From the NCBI GenBank assembly GCA_016185425.1, contig JACPNQ010000025.1, positions 1 to 64,000 of the forward strand: a stretch of 64,000 bases of DNA, given 5' to 3'. The stretch comes from Acidobacteriota bacterium (GTDB lineage Bacteria > Acidobacteriota > Terriglobia > Bryobacterales > Bryobacteraceae). Positions 36,329 to 47,401 of the stretch are shown one piece after another. A program made the position numbers and the translations under genes. Position 1 is the stretch's first letter. Every line of letters begins with the position of its first letter. Under the pieces are notes generated by a model. It made no database searches and had not been told where the DNA came from. It saw only the letters and a program-made list of their open reading frames with translations.

Positions 36329-37636
36329 CTACACCTCAAGCCGGTTCAACCGGCCCGTGCTATCGCCCAGTTTCTCCGTTGGCACGCCTACCTTGTCCAG
36401 CATCGTCAGATAGAGGTTCGTCAGCGGCGTCGTGTCGCCCGGAAAGACCAAATACCGCCCGCCGGCGACACGCCCCGCCGCGCCGCCGGCGACGATGATC
36501 GGCAGATCGCGCTGGCTGTGCGATGTGGGGACACTGAGGTTGCTGCCGTAGAGGATCAGCGAGTGGTCGAGCAACGTGGAATTGCCCTCCTTGATCGAGT
36601 CCATCTTGCTGAGGAAGTAAGCGAACAAATGCGATTGGTCGACGTTGATCTTCGCCAGGGCGTCGAGCTTGTCCTTCTCAAAATTGTGATGCGAGATCTC
36701 GTGATGGCCCATCGAGATATTCAAATGCGGGTAGTTAATGGACGTTGCCTCGCGGGCATAGAGGAAGGTCCAAACTCGCGTAAGGTCCGCCTGCAGGGCA
36801 AGAACCTGGAGGTCGAACATGAGCTTCACGTGATCGGGCCACGCGTCGGGAGCGCCGGCCGGCCGCGTCATCCCGGGCAGGTCGACGGGGCGCTTGCGCG
36901 AAGCGACTAGAATACGCCGCTCTACGTCACGAATCGACTCGAGATACTCTTCCAACTTGCGGCGATCGCCCGCGCCCAGACGTGACTTCAGTTCGGTGAT
37001 GCGCTCCGTGACGCTGTCCAGACTGCTGCGGTCGGCGGCATCTCGCGCCGCGGACGCGGCCGGATCAATCCGTCCGCCTTCGCCGAAGAGCCGCTCAAAA
37101 ACACGGCGTGGATTGTATTCGAACGGAAGGGGCGTCGTCGCCGTCTTGAACACAGGCCCGACGTGGGCGGCGCCTCCGTTATTGTTCTCCGTGGAGAGCT
37201 CGAGCGAAGCAAATGGTGTCTCCTTACCTAGCGTCTTAGCGGCAAGTTGATCGACGGAAATCCCAACCTGTACCTTGCCTTTCGCCGGTTCGACCCCGGT
37301 AAGGAACGACGCTAGCGCGCGGTCATGGAACCCGGCCTTCGTGCGATCGGGATCCGAGGAAAGGCCGCTGAATACGATAAGTTTCTGACGATGCGGAGCC
37401 AATGGCGCCAGCGCTTCGCTCGATTGATAGGCAGCGCCCTCGCCCTTGGGGCGCCACCGGTCCTGGTCCACGCCGAGCGGATAGATTACGAAGCCCAATC
37501 GACGAACGGGAGCGGCGGCGGTCGATCTTTCAGCGGCCATTGCCGGGATCATCGCATCAAGCAGCGGAAGTCCCAGAGAAATCCCGGCACCACGCAAGAG
37601 GGTTCTGCGGGAAAGATACTTCTGCGCAACAAACAT
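36329..37636 (-). CDS. DUF1552 protein (HXXSHH motif), Tat-exported
   Basis: 435 residues. A Tat leader, LSRRTLLRGAGISLGLPLLD, lies at the N-terminus. The hallmark motif of the family, H-H-E-I-S-H-H, lies near residue 310 and could bind metal. The fold resembles DUF1501/sulfatase-like proteins. It is nearly always encoded beside a DUF1592-type cytochrome in Planctomycetes and Acidobacteria, here with a 4-nt gap. The role is probably in an oxidative step outside the cytoplasm; the substrate is unknown. Confidence 0.9.
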   Translation of the reverse strand: MFVAQKYLSRRTLLRGAGISLGLPLLDAMIPAMAAERSTAAAPVRRLGFVIYPLGVDQDRWRPKGEGAAYQSSEALAPLAPHRQKLIVFSGLSSDPDRTKAGFHDRALASFLTGVEPAKGKVQVGISVDQLAAKTLGKETPFASLELSTENNNGGAAHVGPVFKTATTPLPFEYNPRRVFERLFGEGGRIDPAASAARDAADRSSLDSVTERITELKSRLGAGDRRKLEEYLESIRDVERRILVASRKRPVDLPGMTRPAGAPDAWPDHVKLMFDLQVLALQADLTRVWTFLYAREATSINYPHLNISMGHHEISHHNFEKDKLDALAKINVDQSHLFAYFLSKMDSIKEGNSTLLDHSLILYGSNLSVPTSHSQRDLPIIVAGGAAGRVAGGRYLVFPGDTTPLTNLYLTMLDKVGVPTEKLGDSTGRLNRLEV

Positions 37637-37640
37637 AATC

Positions 37641-40001
37641 TCAGCGCTCCTGCTTCTGTCTCATCTCGAATGGAACACTTCTCACGATGGCCAGGATCAG
37701 ATCGTGGAAGCGATATCCTTCCGCCTCCGTCTGCCGCATGATATCGCGGATTGCCGGTTGATCGCGCGCTTCCAGCTCGCGTCCGAGCGCATAGGTCAAG
37801 AGGCGATCAATCGTGGCATGGACAAACTGGCCGGAGTGGTCTATTAGGAATTTCTTCAGTCCTTGGGGGCCGGAGAGCTCGGCTCCGCCAACCAGTTTTG
37901 CCGAAGCGTTGATCGGCCCGCCCTCGTCCTTATCGCGCCAGCGGCCGATTACGTCGTAGTTTTCCAGTGCGAATCCAAGAGGATCGATGCGATCGTGGCA
38001 TCCGGCGCAACTGGGGTTCGCGCGATGCCGCTCCACTTGTTCGCGCGCCGTCAGTTTACGCCCATTGCCCGGACTTTCATCGAGCGGTGGAACATTGGCC
38101 GGAGGCGCCGCCGGCGGCGAATTGAGCAGGTTATCCAGAATCCACTTTCCGCGCAGAACGGGGGAAGTTCGTGTGGTGTGGGAGGTCAGGAGCAGAATAC
38201 TGCCTTGCGCAAGCAACCCGCCACGCTGGGCGTTTGCCTCCAGCGGCACCCGGCGAAACCCCGGGCCTGTCACACCATTGATCCTATAGTGGCCGGCCAA
38301 CCGTTCATCCAGATACGTGTAATTCGCGCGCAGCAGATCGAGCACACTACGGTTCTCGCGGATCACACTGCCCACAAACAGACGCGTTTCCGTCTGGAAA
38401 GCCGCACCGAGGGCGGTGTCGAATTCCGGGAACAGTTCCTTGTCCGGAGCGGTATCCGCCAACGCCCGAAGGCCGAACCACTGCGAGGCAAAGTTGTCCA
38501 TCAGCGCCGCAGACCGGCGGTCGGCGAGCATCCGGCGCACTTCGCGTTCCAGTACCTTGGGGTCGCGCAATTTGCCGCTGGCGGCGGTCGTCAGGAGAGG
38601 ATCGTCCGGGATACTGCTCCACAGAAAGAACGAGAGGCGTGAGGCCAGTTCGAAATCGGTGAGAGGCTGCGCGGTCCCCGGCGTGGCTTCGGGACGGTCG
38701 AACTCCAGGCGAAATAGAAAATCCGGAGTGAGCAGGACGTCGCGAATTGCCGCGCCGATCGCCGCGTCGAAGTTGCGCGATTGCCGCGTGGCGGCGAAGG
38801 TTTTTAGAAATGGGTTCAAGTCGGCGGCAGTGAGATCCCGCCGGAACGCGCGGCGCACAATCGGGGAAAGGATTCGCTTGGCGCACTCGCTCCCGTCCGT
38901 ATCTGTTTGCGCTGGACGGCACAAAAAGATTCTGGCGCGGCTTGGTGTGTTGCCAGCACCTGTAGCGTTGTAGGGTCCCGCGATCTCGATTCGCCCGAGC
39001 GTCGGCGGGCCGGGCTGGCCATCGAATGCGGCTTCGCCGGCAGTCATTCCGCCAATCTCAAACAACTTTAGCCGCCGGCCATCTACGCGAAACTCAATCG
39101 CCGGGCGAATCGCCGTGCCGAGGACATCCAGTGGTCCTCCAATCGGCGCACCGCCCGGTCCGCCGACGTTCATGACCGGGCCCTCACGCTCGGCAAACTC
39201 GTCCGGGAAAGCGACGATGATCGTATGGTTCCCCGCCTTGATCCCTGTGGCACGCATATGAAAAAACCGCACGCCCTCCCGCGGTGTAAGGCTCTCTTTA
39301 GCAAGGAACGCGCGGATCTCGTAGTCTCCGTCCTGCGGAAAATAGTGCGTGACCCGCATGCCGCCCCGCGTGCCGAACGGCATGCCTTCGCCTTGCCAGA
39401 TGGCCTGGCTTCCCTTGGCGGGAAATATCTCGACGACCGGAGAAGAATCGGCCGTGCCCGTCGCCAGTTCACTGACGCGCCGAGCTACCTTCAAATACCG
39501 TTCCAGCAGAAGAGGCGACATCGAAAGCGCGTCAGCAATATTGTCGAAACCGGCGGCAACCTGATCTTGCGGCAGTTCCCCGTCCAGTGGAAGTTCCAGG
39601 TCCAGGAGGTCGCGAATTGCGTTGGTGTATTCCGTCCGGTTCAGGCGGCGGATGACGGGCCTACCGGCAAAGGGGGTGCGCCGGGCAGCCTGGTCCAGTT
39701 CCACAGTCAGGCTATTCACGAACGCTTTGGCGGATGCCTCATCCGGACGCGGCATTCCGGCCGGGGGCATTTCCTGCGAGCGAATTTTCTTGGCTACCTT
39801 CTCCCAAACATCGGGCCGCGCCGACGGTTGGTCCGCCGGCACTCCCTCCAAAACGAAGCCGCCGGATTTCACACGCTGGCTGTGACAAGCCATGCAATAA
39901 CGGCCTACAAAATTATCCCGGCTCGGCGGTTGAGCGTTCAAGGCGGCTACTACGGCCGCGACAATGGTGATTAGACGAAGCAAAGAGGCAATTCTCTGCA
40001 G
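37641..40001 (-). CDS. DUF1587/1592/1588/1585 multidomain protein with N-terminal haem motif
   Basis: About 786 residues. The chosen start is a CTG at 40001 behind GGAG; a TTG at 39986 is possible. An ATG far upstream lies inside the opposite gene and beyond the apparent TATAAT promoter box, so it is rejected. A signal peptide (LITIVAAVVAALNA) precedes a cytochrome-type CMACH motif. DUF1587, DUF1595, DUF1592, DUF1588 (a region with CAGCHDRIDPLGFALENYD, which adds a second CxxCH) and C-terminal DUF1585 follow. This is the planctomycete-type 'PSCyt' architecture of periplasmic c-type cytochromes. First gene of the four-gene operon. Confidence 0.88.
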   Translation of the reverse strand: MQRIASLLRLITIVAAVVAALNAQPPSRDNFVGRYCMACHSQRVKSGGFVLEGVPADQPSARPDVWEKVAKKIRSQEMPPAGMPRPDEASAKAFVNSLTVELDQAARRTPFAGRPVIRRLNRTEYTNAIRDLLDLELPLDGELPQDQVAAGFDNIADALSMSPLLLERYLKVARRVSELATGTADSSPVVEIFPAKGSQAIWQGEGMPFGTRGGMRVTHYFPQDGDYEIRAFLAKESLTPREGVRFFHMRATGIKAGNHTIIVAFPDEFAEREGPVMNVGGPGGAPIGGPLDVLGTAIRPAIEFRVDGRRLKLFEIGGMTAGEAAFDGQPGPPTLGRIEIAGPYNATGAGNTPSRARIFLCRPAQTDTDGSECAKRILSPIVRRAFRRDLTAADLNPFLKTFAATRQSRNFDAAIGAAIRDVLLTPDFLFRLEFDRPEATPGTAQPLTDFELASRLSFFLWSSIPDDPLLTTAASGKLRDPKVLEREVRRMLADRRSAALMDNFASQWFGLRALADTAPDKELFPEFDTALGAAFQTETRLFVGSVIRENRSVLDLLRANYTYLDERLAGHYRINGVTGPGFRRVPLEANAQRGGLLAQGSILLLTSHTTRTSPVLRGKWILDNLLNSPPAAPPANVPPLDESPGNGRKLTAREQVERHRANPSCAGCHDRIDPLGFALENYDVIGRWRDKDEGGPINASAKLVGGAELSGPQGLKKFLIDHSGQFVHATIDRLLTYALGRELEARDQPAIRDIMRQTEAEGYRFHDLILAIVRSVPFEMRQKQER

Positions 40002-40103
40002 GGAGTCTCCGTTCGGCAGAATCTCCCGCTTCGGACTCTTGATGGAATTATACACTCTTCGTTGTGATAGGCTCTCCTCAAATTCGGGTTTGGAGAGGGT
40101 TCC

Positions 40104-43100
40104 ATGCGCTTCTTTGTAGCGGCAGTGTTGGGCCTGTTTCTTTGCGGCAATGCGGCTGCGCAGGTCGACAAAAGCAACCTCACAGGGATCATTCGCGACG
40201 CAAGCGGCGCCACGATTCCAGGGGCGACGATCAAGATCACCAACAAAGACACCGGCGCGTTGCGCACCGAGAGCAGCGACGCGTCGGGATTCTATCGCTT
40301 TACCCTGATTGACCGCGGCAGCTACCGGATGCAAGTGGAGCACTCGGGGTTCAAACGCTTTGTTCAAGAAACAGTGGAACTACAGACAGGCGAAACGACC
40401 ACGCTCGACATCAGCCTGACGCTCGGTGAAGTGGCGGAGAGCATCACAGTGACCGGCGAGGCGGCGACGCTACGCACGGAAACCGGCGCGCTTGGCACTA
40501 CAGTGAGCACGAAGGTCATCAACGAGCTTCCGCTGATCGGACGCAATCCCTACGTCTTTTTGACTCTGTCGCCCGGCATTCAGTACACGGGCGATCCGGG
40601 TGCGCTGAACCCCTGGGACGTCGCGGGGCCATCGGCGTTTGCGGCGTCGGGGGCGGAGGCGAAGAGCGAGTTTCTGCTCGATGGCATTCCGAACATGGGA
40701 ACGAGCAACGTGTCGCTATCGCCGTCACCGGACGCGGTGCAGGAGATGCGCGCGCAGACGAGCGCATACGACGCGGAGTTCGGGCATTCGGGCGGCGCGT
40801 TCGTCAACGTGTCGACGCGCTCCGGCACGAACCAGTATCACGGCACGGCGTACTGGTTTCTGCGCAACGACAACCTGAATGCGAACAGCTTCTTTAACAA
40901 TCGCGTCGGCAGCCCGAAGAGCGAATTCAAGCAGAACACCTACGGAGCTTCGTTTGGCGGCCCATTCCGGATTCCGAAAATCTATAACGGAGTCGACAAG
41001 ACGCACTACTTCTTCAACTTCGAAGGCACCCAAATTCGCGGCAACGCATTTGCGCGTGCGATCGTACCGGCAACGCGCGAGCGCGGCGGCGATTTTTCGC
41101 AGTCATTCGACCGGTCCGGCAGGGCATTCACGATCTACGATCCAGCCACGACAGCGGCGCAGGGCACAGCATTCGTGCGGACACCGTTTCCGGGGAACGC
41201 GATACCCGCGGCCCGAATAGACCCAGTTGCCGCGAACGCATTGAAATTCTATCCGGCGCCGAATCGCACTCCCGTTTCGGGCAGTCTGACCAACTTTGAG
41301 AATCCGCAAATCAGCGGCCGCCGTTGGGCCAGCCTGGCATCTCGTGTGGATCACCAAATCAATCTGAAGCACAGCCTGTTCTTCCGCTACGGCTGGAATC
41401 ATCGCACCGATCCTTCGAGCCCCTTCTACGGCGACTGCTGCCGGCCGCCGGGCAATCCCACCGACGGCCAGGACGAATTCGCGCGCGGCAACATTGGCGC
41501 CGGGGCGAGTTACACGTGGGTGATCAGCTCGCGCATGGTATTCGACGCGCGCATGGGTTACACGCGTTATTTCGACGCGAACATCATGTATGGCGCGGGG
41601 TTCAACCTGTCCACGCTCGGCTTTCCGGATGCGTTCACGCGAGGGGTGGCGTTCTCCAATTTCCCGCGGTTTGCGATGCTCGATGCCGACGTGGAGAACC
41701 TCGGCGCGGGACGCGTTCCCTCCAGTACCTACAACAACGTATTCAATCCGCTTTTCAACTTCCACTTCACCGCGAATCGTCATGCGATGAAGTGGGGGTA
41801 CCGCTACATGGTGACGCAACAGAACTCCTTCGGTCCAAACCGCTCGGCGGGGATATTCAACTTTGGCCGCGCGTTCACCCAAGGGCCGGATCCGACGCGT
41901 GTTTCCGCAAACGCCGGGCATGACTTTGCGGCGTTTTTGTTGGGGACACCGAACAGCGGGTCTGCCGATTTGAACGCTTCGCCCGCGCTGCAGGCGACGT
42001 ATCACTCGGTCTACTTCCAGGACGACTGGAAGGCGACGCCCCGTCTCACACTGAACCTGGGGGTTCGGGCAGAACATGAGAGCGGGACGACAGACCGATT
42101 TAACCGCGGCAACGCCGGACTTGATTTCGCTGTGGCCAGCCCGACGGAGGCTCAGGCGAAAGCGAATTATGCACGGTCGCCAATTCCCGAGCTAGCTACG
42201 CTGAATGTAAAAGGAGGCCTGCGTTTCCTGGCAGCCGGCAGCACGCCGCGTGAGCATTTGAACATGCCGGCTGTGCTCTGGTCGCCCCGCGCGGGGTACG
42301 CGTTCCGTGCAACTAACCGTATGGTAGTCCGCGGCGGCTATGGCTTCTTCTTCGTGCCGAATGTGATCTCGAATTATCGCCTTGACGGGTTCTCCCTGAC
42401 AACCCAGATGGTGACGTCGCTCGATAACAATCTGACGCCGTTTAATACGCTACGCAATCCGTTTCCGATCGGTTTGGTGACGCCGCCAGGATCTTCAGGC
42501 GGGCTGTTGACGGCCGTCGGGCAATCGATTACGGCGGGCGGTGCCTCGCAGGGTAACTTCCTGCCGGATTTCAAGCATGGCTTCAATCAGAACTTTTCGC
42601 AGGGCCTCCAGTTTGTTTTGCCGCACGAATTCTCGATTCAGGCGAGCTATGTAGGCAGCCTGGCGCAACGATTGACCGTGACGCGGAACATCAATCAATA
42701 CGCCGATTCGTTCCTGCCGTTGCAGACGCGGTTGAATGCTCGCGTGACGAATCCATTTTTCGGTGTCGTCACGGACCCGACCAGCGCGCTGAGCCAATCG
42801 ACGATCACCGTTTCGCAACTGCTTCGGCCGTTCCCACAGTACACAGGGATCACTCAGTCCAGCTTGCCGTATGGACGCTCCTGGTATCACTCGCTGCAAC
42901 TGGAGATCAGCAAGCGCTTGGCCAGTGGAGTCTATTTCGGCGCGGCCTATACGCAATCGAAGTTGATGGAGGCGACGTCCTACCTGAATCCGAATAGCCC
43001 GAAGGTGGAGAAAGTGATTTCGGATTCCGACCGCGGCCAGCGGCTGGTGATTCACGGTTACTACGAGCTTCCCTTCGGAACGGGCAAGAGACTGGTGAAT

Positions 43101-43535
43101 ACACGGCATCCGGTGGTCAGCCGAATCGTTGGCAACTGGCAGTTTAACTGGGTGGTAACACTTCAGAGCGGCGCGCCACTGGCCTTTGCCAGTGCGGAAC
43201 GGCCAACAAAGTCGAGCGACAACCCGCACGACGTCGACCGTTACTTCGATACAACCCAGTTCGCGCCACAGCAGCCGTTCACGCTACGAGCCTTCTCCTC
43301 CCGCACGAACGACCTGCGCGCGCCGGGAATTCACAAATGGGACCTGACGTTGCAGAAGAGCGTATTCGTGAACGAGAAGATGAGCTTCAAGATTCAGGGG
43401 GAGTTCTACAACGCGTTTAATCGCACGCACTTCGGAACGCCGAATACGACGGTGACAAGTACGAGCTTTGGCAGGATTACGGGCACATTCCTGGGGCCAA
43501 GGGAAGTGCAGGTTTCGGGACGATTTACGTTCTGA
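40104..43535 (+). CDS. TonB-dependent receptor, Oar-like
   Basis: 1143 residues. A GGAGAGG site precedes ATG 40104 and the signal peptide ends at NAAAQ. A carboxypeptidase-regulatory domain (about 25-110, [20 protein letters not shown]) is followed by a plug domain (about 130-240; [20 protein letters not shown]) and a 22-strand-type barrel that closes with VSGRFTF. Divergent from the DUF1592 operon across 102 bp, so possibly co-regulated with it: the receptor could bring in a substrate handled by the DUF1592/DUF1552 proteins. That link is inference from gene order. Confidence 0.92.
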   Translation: MRFFVAAVLGLFLCGNAAAQVDKSNLTGIIRDASGATIPGATIKITNKDTGALRTESSDASGFYRFTLIDRGSYRMQVEHSGFKRFVQETVELQTGETTTLDISLTLGEVAESITVTGEAATLRTETGALGTTVSTKVINELPLIGRNPYVFLTLSPGIQYTGDPGALNPWDVAGPSAFAASGAEAKSEFLLDGIPNMGTSNVSLSPSPDAVQEMRAQTSAYDAEFGHSGGAFVNVSTRSGTNQYHGTAYWFLRNDNLNANSFFNNRVGSPKSEFKQNTYGASFGGPFRIPKIYNGVDKTHYFFNFEGTQIRGNAFARAIVPATRERGGDFSQSFDRSGRAFTIYDPATTAAQGTAFVRTPFPGNAIPAARIDPVAANALKFYPAPNRTPVSGSLTNFENPQISGRRWASLASRVDHQINLKHSLFFRYGWNHRTDPSSPFYGDCCRPPGNPTDGQDEFARGNIGAGASYTWVISSRMVFDARMGYTRYFDANIMYGAGFNLSTLGFPDAFTRGVAFSNFPRFAMLDADVENLGAGRVPSSTYNNVFNPLFNFHFTANRHAMKWGYRYMVTQQNSFGPNRSAGIFNFGRAFTQGPDPTRVSANAGHDFAAFLLGTPNSGSADLNASPALQATYHSVYFQDDWKATPRLTLNLGVRAEHESGTTDRFNRGNAGLDFAVASPTEAQAKANYARSPIPELATLNVKGGLRFLAAGSTPREHLNMPAVLWSPRAGYAFRATNRMVVRGGYGFFFVPNVISNYRLDGFSLTTQMVTSLDNNLTPFNTLRNPFPIGLVTPPGSSGGLLTAVGQSITAGGASQGNFLPDFKHGFNQNFSQGLQFVLPHEFSIQASYVGSLAQRLTVTRNINQYADSFLPLQTRLNARVTNPFFGVVTDPTSALSQSTITVSQLLRPFPQYTGITQSSLPYGRSWYHSLQLEISKRLASGVYFGAAYTQSKLMEATSYLNPNSPKVEKVISDSDRGQRLVIHGYYELPFGTGKRLVNTRHPVVSRIVGNWQFNWVVTLQSGAPLAFASAERPTKSSDNPHDVDRYFDTTQFAPQQPFTLRAFSSRTNDLRAPGIHKWDLTLQKSVFVNEKMSFKIQGEFYNAFNRTHFGTPNTTVTSTSFGRITGTFLGPREVQVSGRFTF

Positions 43536-43545
43536 TGCTTCAGCA

Positions 43546-43684
43546 CTCCAAACGCCAGCCTCAGCGCGAACTGGAGCTGACGCGCGGGATATGTTGAGCG
43601 AATCGTTCCAAACGCGCCGCTGGAGTGGTCGCCGTCGGGAGCGCCGAAGTTGGTCCGGTTAAGGAGATTGAACGACTCGGCACG
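43546..43684 (-). pseudogene. Duplicated C-terminal tail of a TonB receptor
   Basis: 139 bp that align without gaps to 47401-47539, the 3' end of the receptor gene at 47402-50653, with about ten differences by eye. On the minus strand it encodes [17 protein letters not shown] and [21 protein letters not shown], the last barrel strands, but the stop codon is lost and nothing upstream matches. It is a truncated relic between two intact receptors. The following stretch to 43879 holds no gene I can support. Confidence 0.8.
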
Positions 43685-43879
43685 GAGGGCTGTGTGGCCA
43701 ACCGCTCCGATCATCAGCCAGGCTAAGCACTCATCGTCCCTTTGGGGGGTGATTCGCGCCGCAGTGCGTACTATACTCACCCAAGCATCTGTGACACGGG
43801 AAGGGCAAGGGGTTGTCGTTCCCCACAGTACTGGCCGGGAGATCAGTCTCGCGCGGCTAAAAAAAGCAAGAGGGGATCC

Positions 43880-46800
43880 ATGTTTAAAGCCAGAAGTGCG
43901 TGCACGCTTCTATTCGTCCCATCTCTGTGCCTGCTCTCCGTCCTGCCGGCGAGAGCGCAGGTGCTTTACGGATCAATCGTCGGTCAAGTGGAGGATCCAA
44001 GCGGATCCATGGTGCCGAACGCCACAATCACAGCCACCAACAAAGCCAGCGGCTCCGCGCGCGAAGTCAAAGCGGATGCGGAGGGCCGTTATGCACTGCT
44101 CAGCCTTCTTGCGGGCGAGTACGACATCAAAATCACAGCTTCCGGCTTTCGAACGATGAATCGGCCGGGGGTGGCAGTCTCCATCAACACCGTCACACGC
44201 ATCGACGTTCGCCTGGAAGTCGGGCAACCGGCCGACAGCATCACGATATCCGCGGAGGCCGTGCAACTGCAAACGGACAAGTCCGACGTCCGTCATGAAA
44301 TCACGGCCCGCACAATCACGAGCCTGCCGCTGCCCGGATATCGCAACTACCAAACGCTCTTGAATCTGGTCCCCGGCGCGACGCCGGCCGCCTTTCAGAA
44401 CGCGGTAGTCGATACGCCCGGCCGCGCGCTGACAACGAACGTCAATGGAACGGCGCGCAACAGTAACAACACCCTGACCGACGGCGCGGCGAACATCAAT
44501 GTCTGGCTTCCGCACCACACGGCCTACGTTGCTCCTGTCGAATCCATCGAGACGGTGAACATCAGCACCGGCTCTTTCGACGCCGAGCAGGGCATGGCCG
44601 GAGGCGCCGCCATCACCGTCGCCACCAAGAGCGGCACCAACCAGATTCACGGCTCCGGCGCCTGGTTCCACAACAACCAGCACCTGAACACCGTTCCGTT
44701 CTTCCGTTCGGCGACCTACCAAAAGCCTCTGAGCATTCTGAATATCGGCAGCGGCACGATCGGCGGTCCGATCAGGAAGGACAAGCTCTTTTACTTCTTC
44801 AGCTACGAGCGCACCATGGAACGCTCCGGCAACGCCGGCAACTACTCGGTTGCACCGGCCGAATTCCGCGCCGGCGATTTCTCTAAGTGGGCCAACTACT
44901 CGACAGTCTATGATCCGGCTACCTCCGCCGATCCGGCCGCGCGCTCGCCGTTCCCCGGCAACATCGTTCCGCAAAACCGATGGAATCCGACGTTCATGAA
45001 TATCTACAAGGACATGCCCATGCCCAACCAGATATCGCCCACGGATCCGAACAATCTGTCGGGCAACTATTTTGTGAGCGGTATCCTTAAGCTCAACCGC
45101 AACAACTACGACGTCAAGGTCAATTATTCCGTCAACAAGAAGCTCTCAGTTTGGGGCAAATACAGCCGCATGGACGCGCCCGTGAATGGCGTTTACCCGT
45201 TCGGCAGCCTGGGCGGCTCCGCCCTCGGCACCGAAGGATTCGGCGAAACGACCACACAGCTCCCGACCTTCGGATACAACCACACCTTCTCGCCGACTTT
45301 CATGATGGACGGCGTCTTCGGCATCATGCGCATGGACCAGTTCGTTGGCATCCCCGGCGTCGACAAGAACGTCGGCCTTGACGTTTGGAAAATCCCCGGC
45401 ACGAATGGCGGCAAGCAGTACGCGAACGATCCGAGATACGGTGGCGCTCCGGTCATCGACGGCTTCGGCTTCAGCTACATCGGCTTCGGCGCCACATGGA
45501 CCCCGGTGTGGCGTCATGAACGCACGTATACGTACCAGACCAACTTCAGCAAGATCTCCGGCGCGCACGAAATCCGCTGGGGCTTCGAACCGCGCCGCCT
45601 TGAGCTGAATCACTGGCAGCCCGAAACAGCGAACCCGCGAGGCTCCATTTCCATGGCCGGCGGATCGACCATCCGGACCGGCGGACAGTCGCGTGAGCCC
45701 AATGCCTTCGCCGCCGCACTGCTCGGTAACGTCTATTCCTATTCGAAGTCCATCCAGTACTTCGAAATGAAGACTCGCGAATGGCAGTACGCTTTCTACG
45801 TGCGCGACCGCTGGCAGGTGAATCGCCGGCTTACGCTGAACCTGGGTCTGCGCTACGAATACTATCCGCTGATCAACCGCGACGATCGCGGTATCGAGCG
45901 GTGGGATCCGTACACGAATATCGTCTACTTTGGCGGTCTCGGCGGTACACCGAGGGATGTTGGCATCACGGTCAGCAAGAAGTTGTTTGCTCCGCGGGCC
46001 GGCTTCGCATACCGGTTGACCGACAAAACGGTCATCCGCAGCGGCTACGGCCTCACCTACGATCCGATTCCATTTGGACGTCCTTTGCGCGGCTTGTACC
46101 CCGCCACGCTGTCCGGTTCATGGCTTCCGGATGACCGCAGCTTCGGTTGGTACAACCAGATCAACCAAGGCATTCCGGACATCCCGACGCCAGACGTAAG
46201 CAAGGGCCAGGGTACGCTGCCGGTCAATCTCGATATGGGCCCGCGCAGTCCGTGGGGTGGCGAGCTCCATCGCGGATACATTCAGAGCTGGAACTTCACC
46301 ATCGAACGTTCGCTCCCCATGAACATGGTGGGATCGATCGCTTATGTCGGCACGCGCACCATCCATCAGTTACTCGATCGCGACATTAACACCGCCGGCC
46401 CGGGTCTCGGCGTCTCCACCGCGAACCTGCCGCTGGCCAAACTCTATGGCCGTACCATCGGCACTAACATGTGGGACGGTATCGGCTATGGCTCATACAA
46501 TGCGTTTCAGGCCGCTTTGAATAAGTCCCTCAGCCACGGACTACTGCTGAAAGCTTCTTATACGTGGTCGAAGACGCTGAACTTTGCCGACGACGACGGC
46601 TGGGCCGGTCTCAAGGCCTTCAGTTGGGAGGGCATGATTCGACGCAACTACTCGCCGGCCGGCTATGACCGCCGTCATATGTTCACGGCCGGCTATCTGT
46701 ATGAACTGCCGATCGGCGCGAACAAGAAGGTGAACCTTACCAACAAAGTCGTTGACGCCGTAGCGGGCGGCTGGAAGCTGAGCGGTCTTTTCAGCGCTTA

Positions 46801-47287
46801 TACCGGCACGCCGTTCACGGTCAGTGGAAGCGGCAGCTCGCTTCGCTGCATCGGTTGCACGCAAACGGCCGACCAGCTTAGGGCCGTCACAAAACTCGAC
46901 GGAAAGGGACCGCTGCAGCCTTACTTCGACCCGTCGTCGTTCCGCGACCCTCTGTTCTCGTTCAACCCGGCGAACCCTGTATACCGTCCGGGCACAATGG
47001 GAATTAACGTGCTCTACGGGCCTGGTTATTGGCGCTGGGATCCGGCGATCTTCAAAGAATTCAAGCTGCCTTTCCGTGATGGAGCCGGAATTGAATTTCG
47101 CGCCGAGTCCACCAACTTGCCTCACACCACGCGCTGGGGCAATCCGTCGGGCGCCTCCGCCAATATGCGGCTGAACCCGGATGGCTCGCTGAACACCACG
47201 CTAGCCAACCCGCTGAACGGATTCATGACGATCACGAGTGCGGACTCGAATCGTCAGTTCCGCTTCGGCGCCCGGCTGCAGTTCTAA
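43880..47287 (+). CDS. TonB-dependent receptor, Oar-like
   Basis: 1135 residues from the ATG at 43880 (AGAGGGG upstream). The signal peptide ends at PARAQ and is followed by the carboxypeptidase-regulatory domain ([20 protein letters not shown]). The plug shows [13 protein letters not shown] and [18 protein letters not shown], and the barrel ends RFGARLQF. The short cysteine pair near the C-terminal third (LRCIGC) could form a disulphide. Convergent with the next receptor, with a hairpin terminator between them. The nutrient is unknown. Confidence 0.92.
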   Translation: MFKARSACTLLFVPSLCLLSVLPARAQVLYGSIVGQVEDPSGSMVPNATITATNKASGSAREVKADAEGRYALLSLLAGEYDIKITASGFRTMNRPGVAVSINTVTRIDVRLEVGQPADSITISAEAVQLQTDKSDVRHEITARTITSLPLPGYRNYQTLLNLVPGATPAAFQNAVVDTPGRALTTNVNGTARNSNNTLTDGAANINVWLPHHTAYVAPVESIETVNISTGSFDAEQGMAGGAAITVATKSGTNQIHGSGAWFHNNQHLNTVPFFRSATYQKPLSILNIGSGTIGGPIRKDKLFYFFSYERTMERSGNAGNYSVAPAEFRAGDFSKWANYSTVYDPATSADPAARSPFPGNIVPQNRWNPTFMNIYKDMPMPNQISPTDPNNLSGNYFVSGILKLNRNNYDVKVNYSVNKKLSVWGKYSRMDAPVNGVYPFGSLGGSALGTEGFGETTTQLPTFGYNHTFSPTFMMDGVFGIMRMDQFVGIPGVDKNVGLDVWKIPGTNGGKQYANDPRYGGAPVIDGFGFSYIGFGATWTPVWRHERTYTYQTNFSKISGAHEIRWGFEPRRLELNHWQPETANPRGSISMAGGSTIRTGGQSREPNAFAAALLGNVYSYSKSIQYFEMKTREWQYAFYVRDRWQVNRRLTLNLGLRYEYYPLINRDDRGIERWDPYTNIVYFGGLGGTPRDVGITVSKKLFAPRAGFAYRLTDKTVIRSGYGLTYDPIPFGRPLRGLYPATLSGSWLPDDRSFGWYNQINQGIPDIPTPDVSKGQGTLPVNLDMGPRSPWGGELHRGYIQSWNFTIERSLPMNMVGSIAYVGTRTIHQLLDRDINTAGPGLGVSTANLPLAKLYGRTIGTNMWDGIGYGSYNAFQAALNKSLSHGLLLKASYTWSKTLNFADDDGWAGLKAFSWEGMIRRNYSPAGYDRRHMFTAGYLYELPIGANKKVNLTNKVVDAVAGGWKLSGLFSAYTGTPFTVSGSGSSLRCIGCTQTADQLRAVTKLDGKGPLQPYFDPSSFRDPLFSFNPANPVYRPGTMGINVLYGPGYWRWDPAIFKEFKLPFRDGAGIEFRAESTNLPHTTRWGNPSGASANMRLNPDGSLNTTLANPLNGFMTITSADSNRQFRFGARLQF

Positions 47288-47307
47288 GCAACTGGCACCG
47301 CAGGACG

Positions 47308-47338
47308 GCAAAGGCCCTCTGTTTCCGAAGGCCTTTGC
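47308..47338. terminator. Hairpin terminator between convergent receptors
   Basis: Perfect 9-bp inverted repeat GCAAAGGCC / GGCCTTTGC with a 13-base loop, followed by a short AT-rich stretch. It lies between the + strand receptor stop at 47287 and the minus-strand receptor stop at 47402. Confidence 0.7.
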
Positions 47339-47401
47339 ATTTGCCGATGGCAGGAACATCTGGCTCCGGACCGCAAGGAGCGAGAATTAGCCTAACCACC
47401 C

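Noticed and set aside
37641..40367. Longer N-terminus for the DUF1592 protein starting at 40367
   Set aside because: It would run through the start of the divergent receptor gene and past an apparent TATAAT box; the signal peptide and CMACH motif begin right after about 40000.
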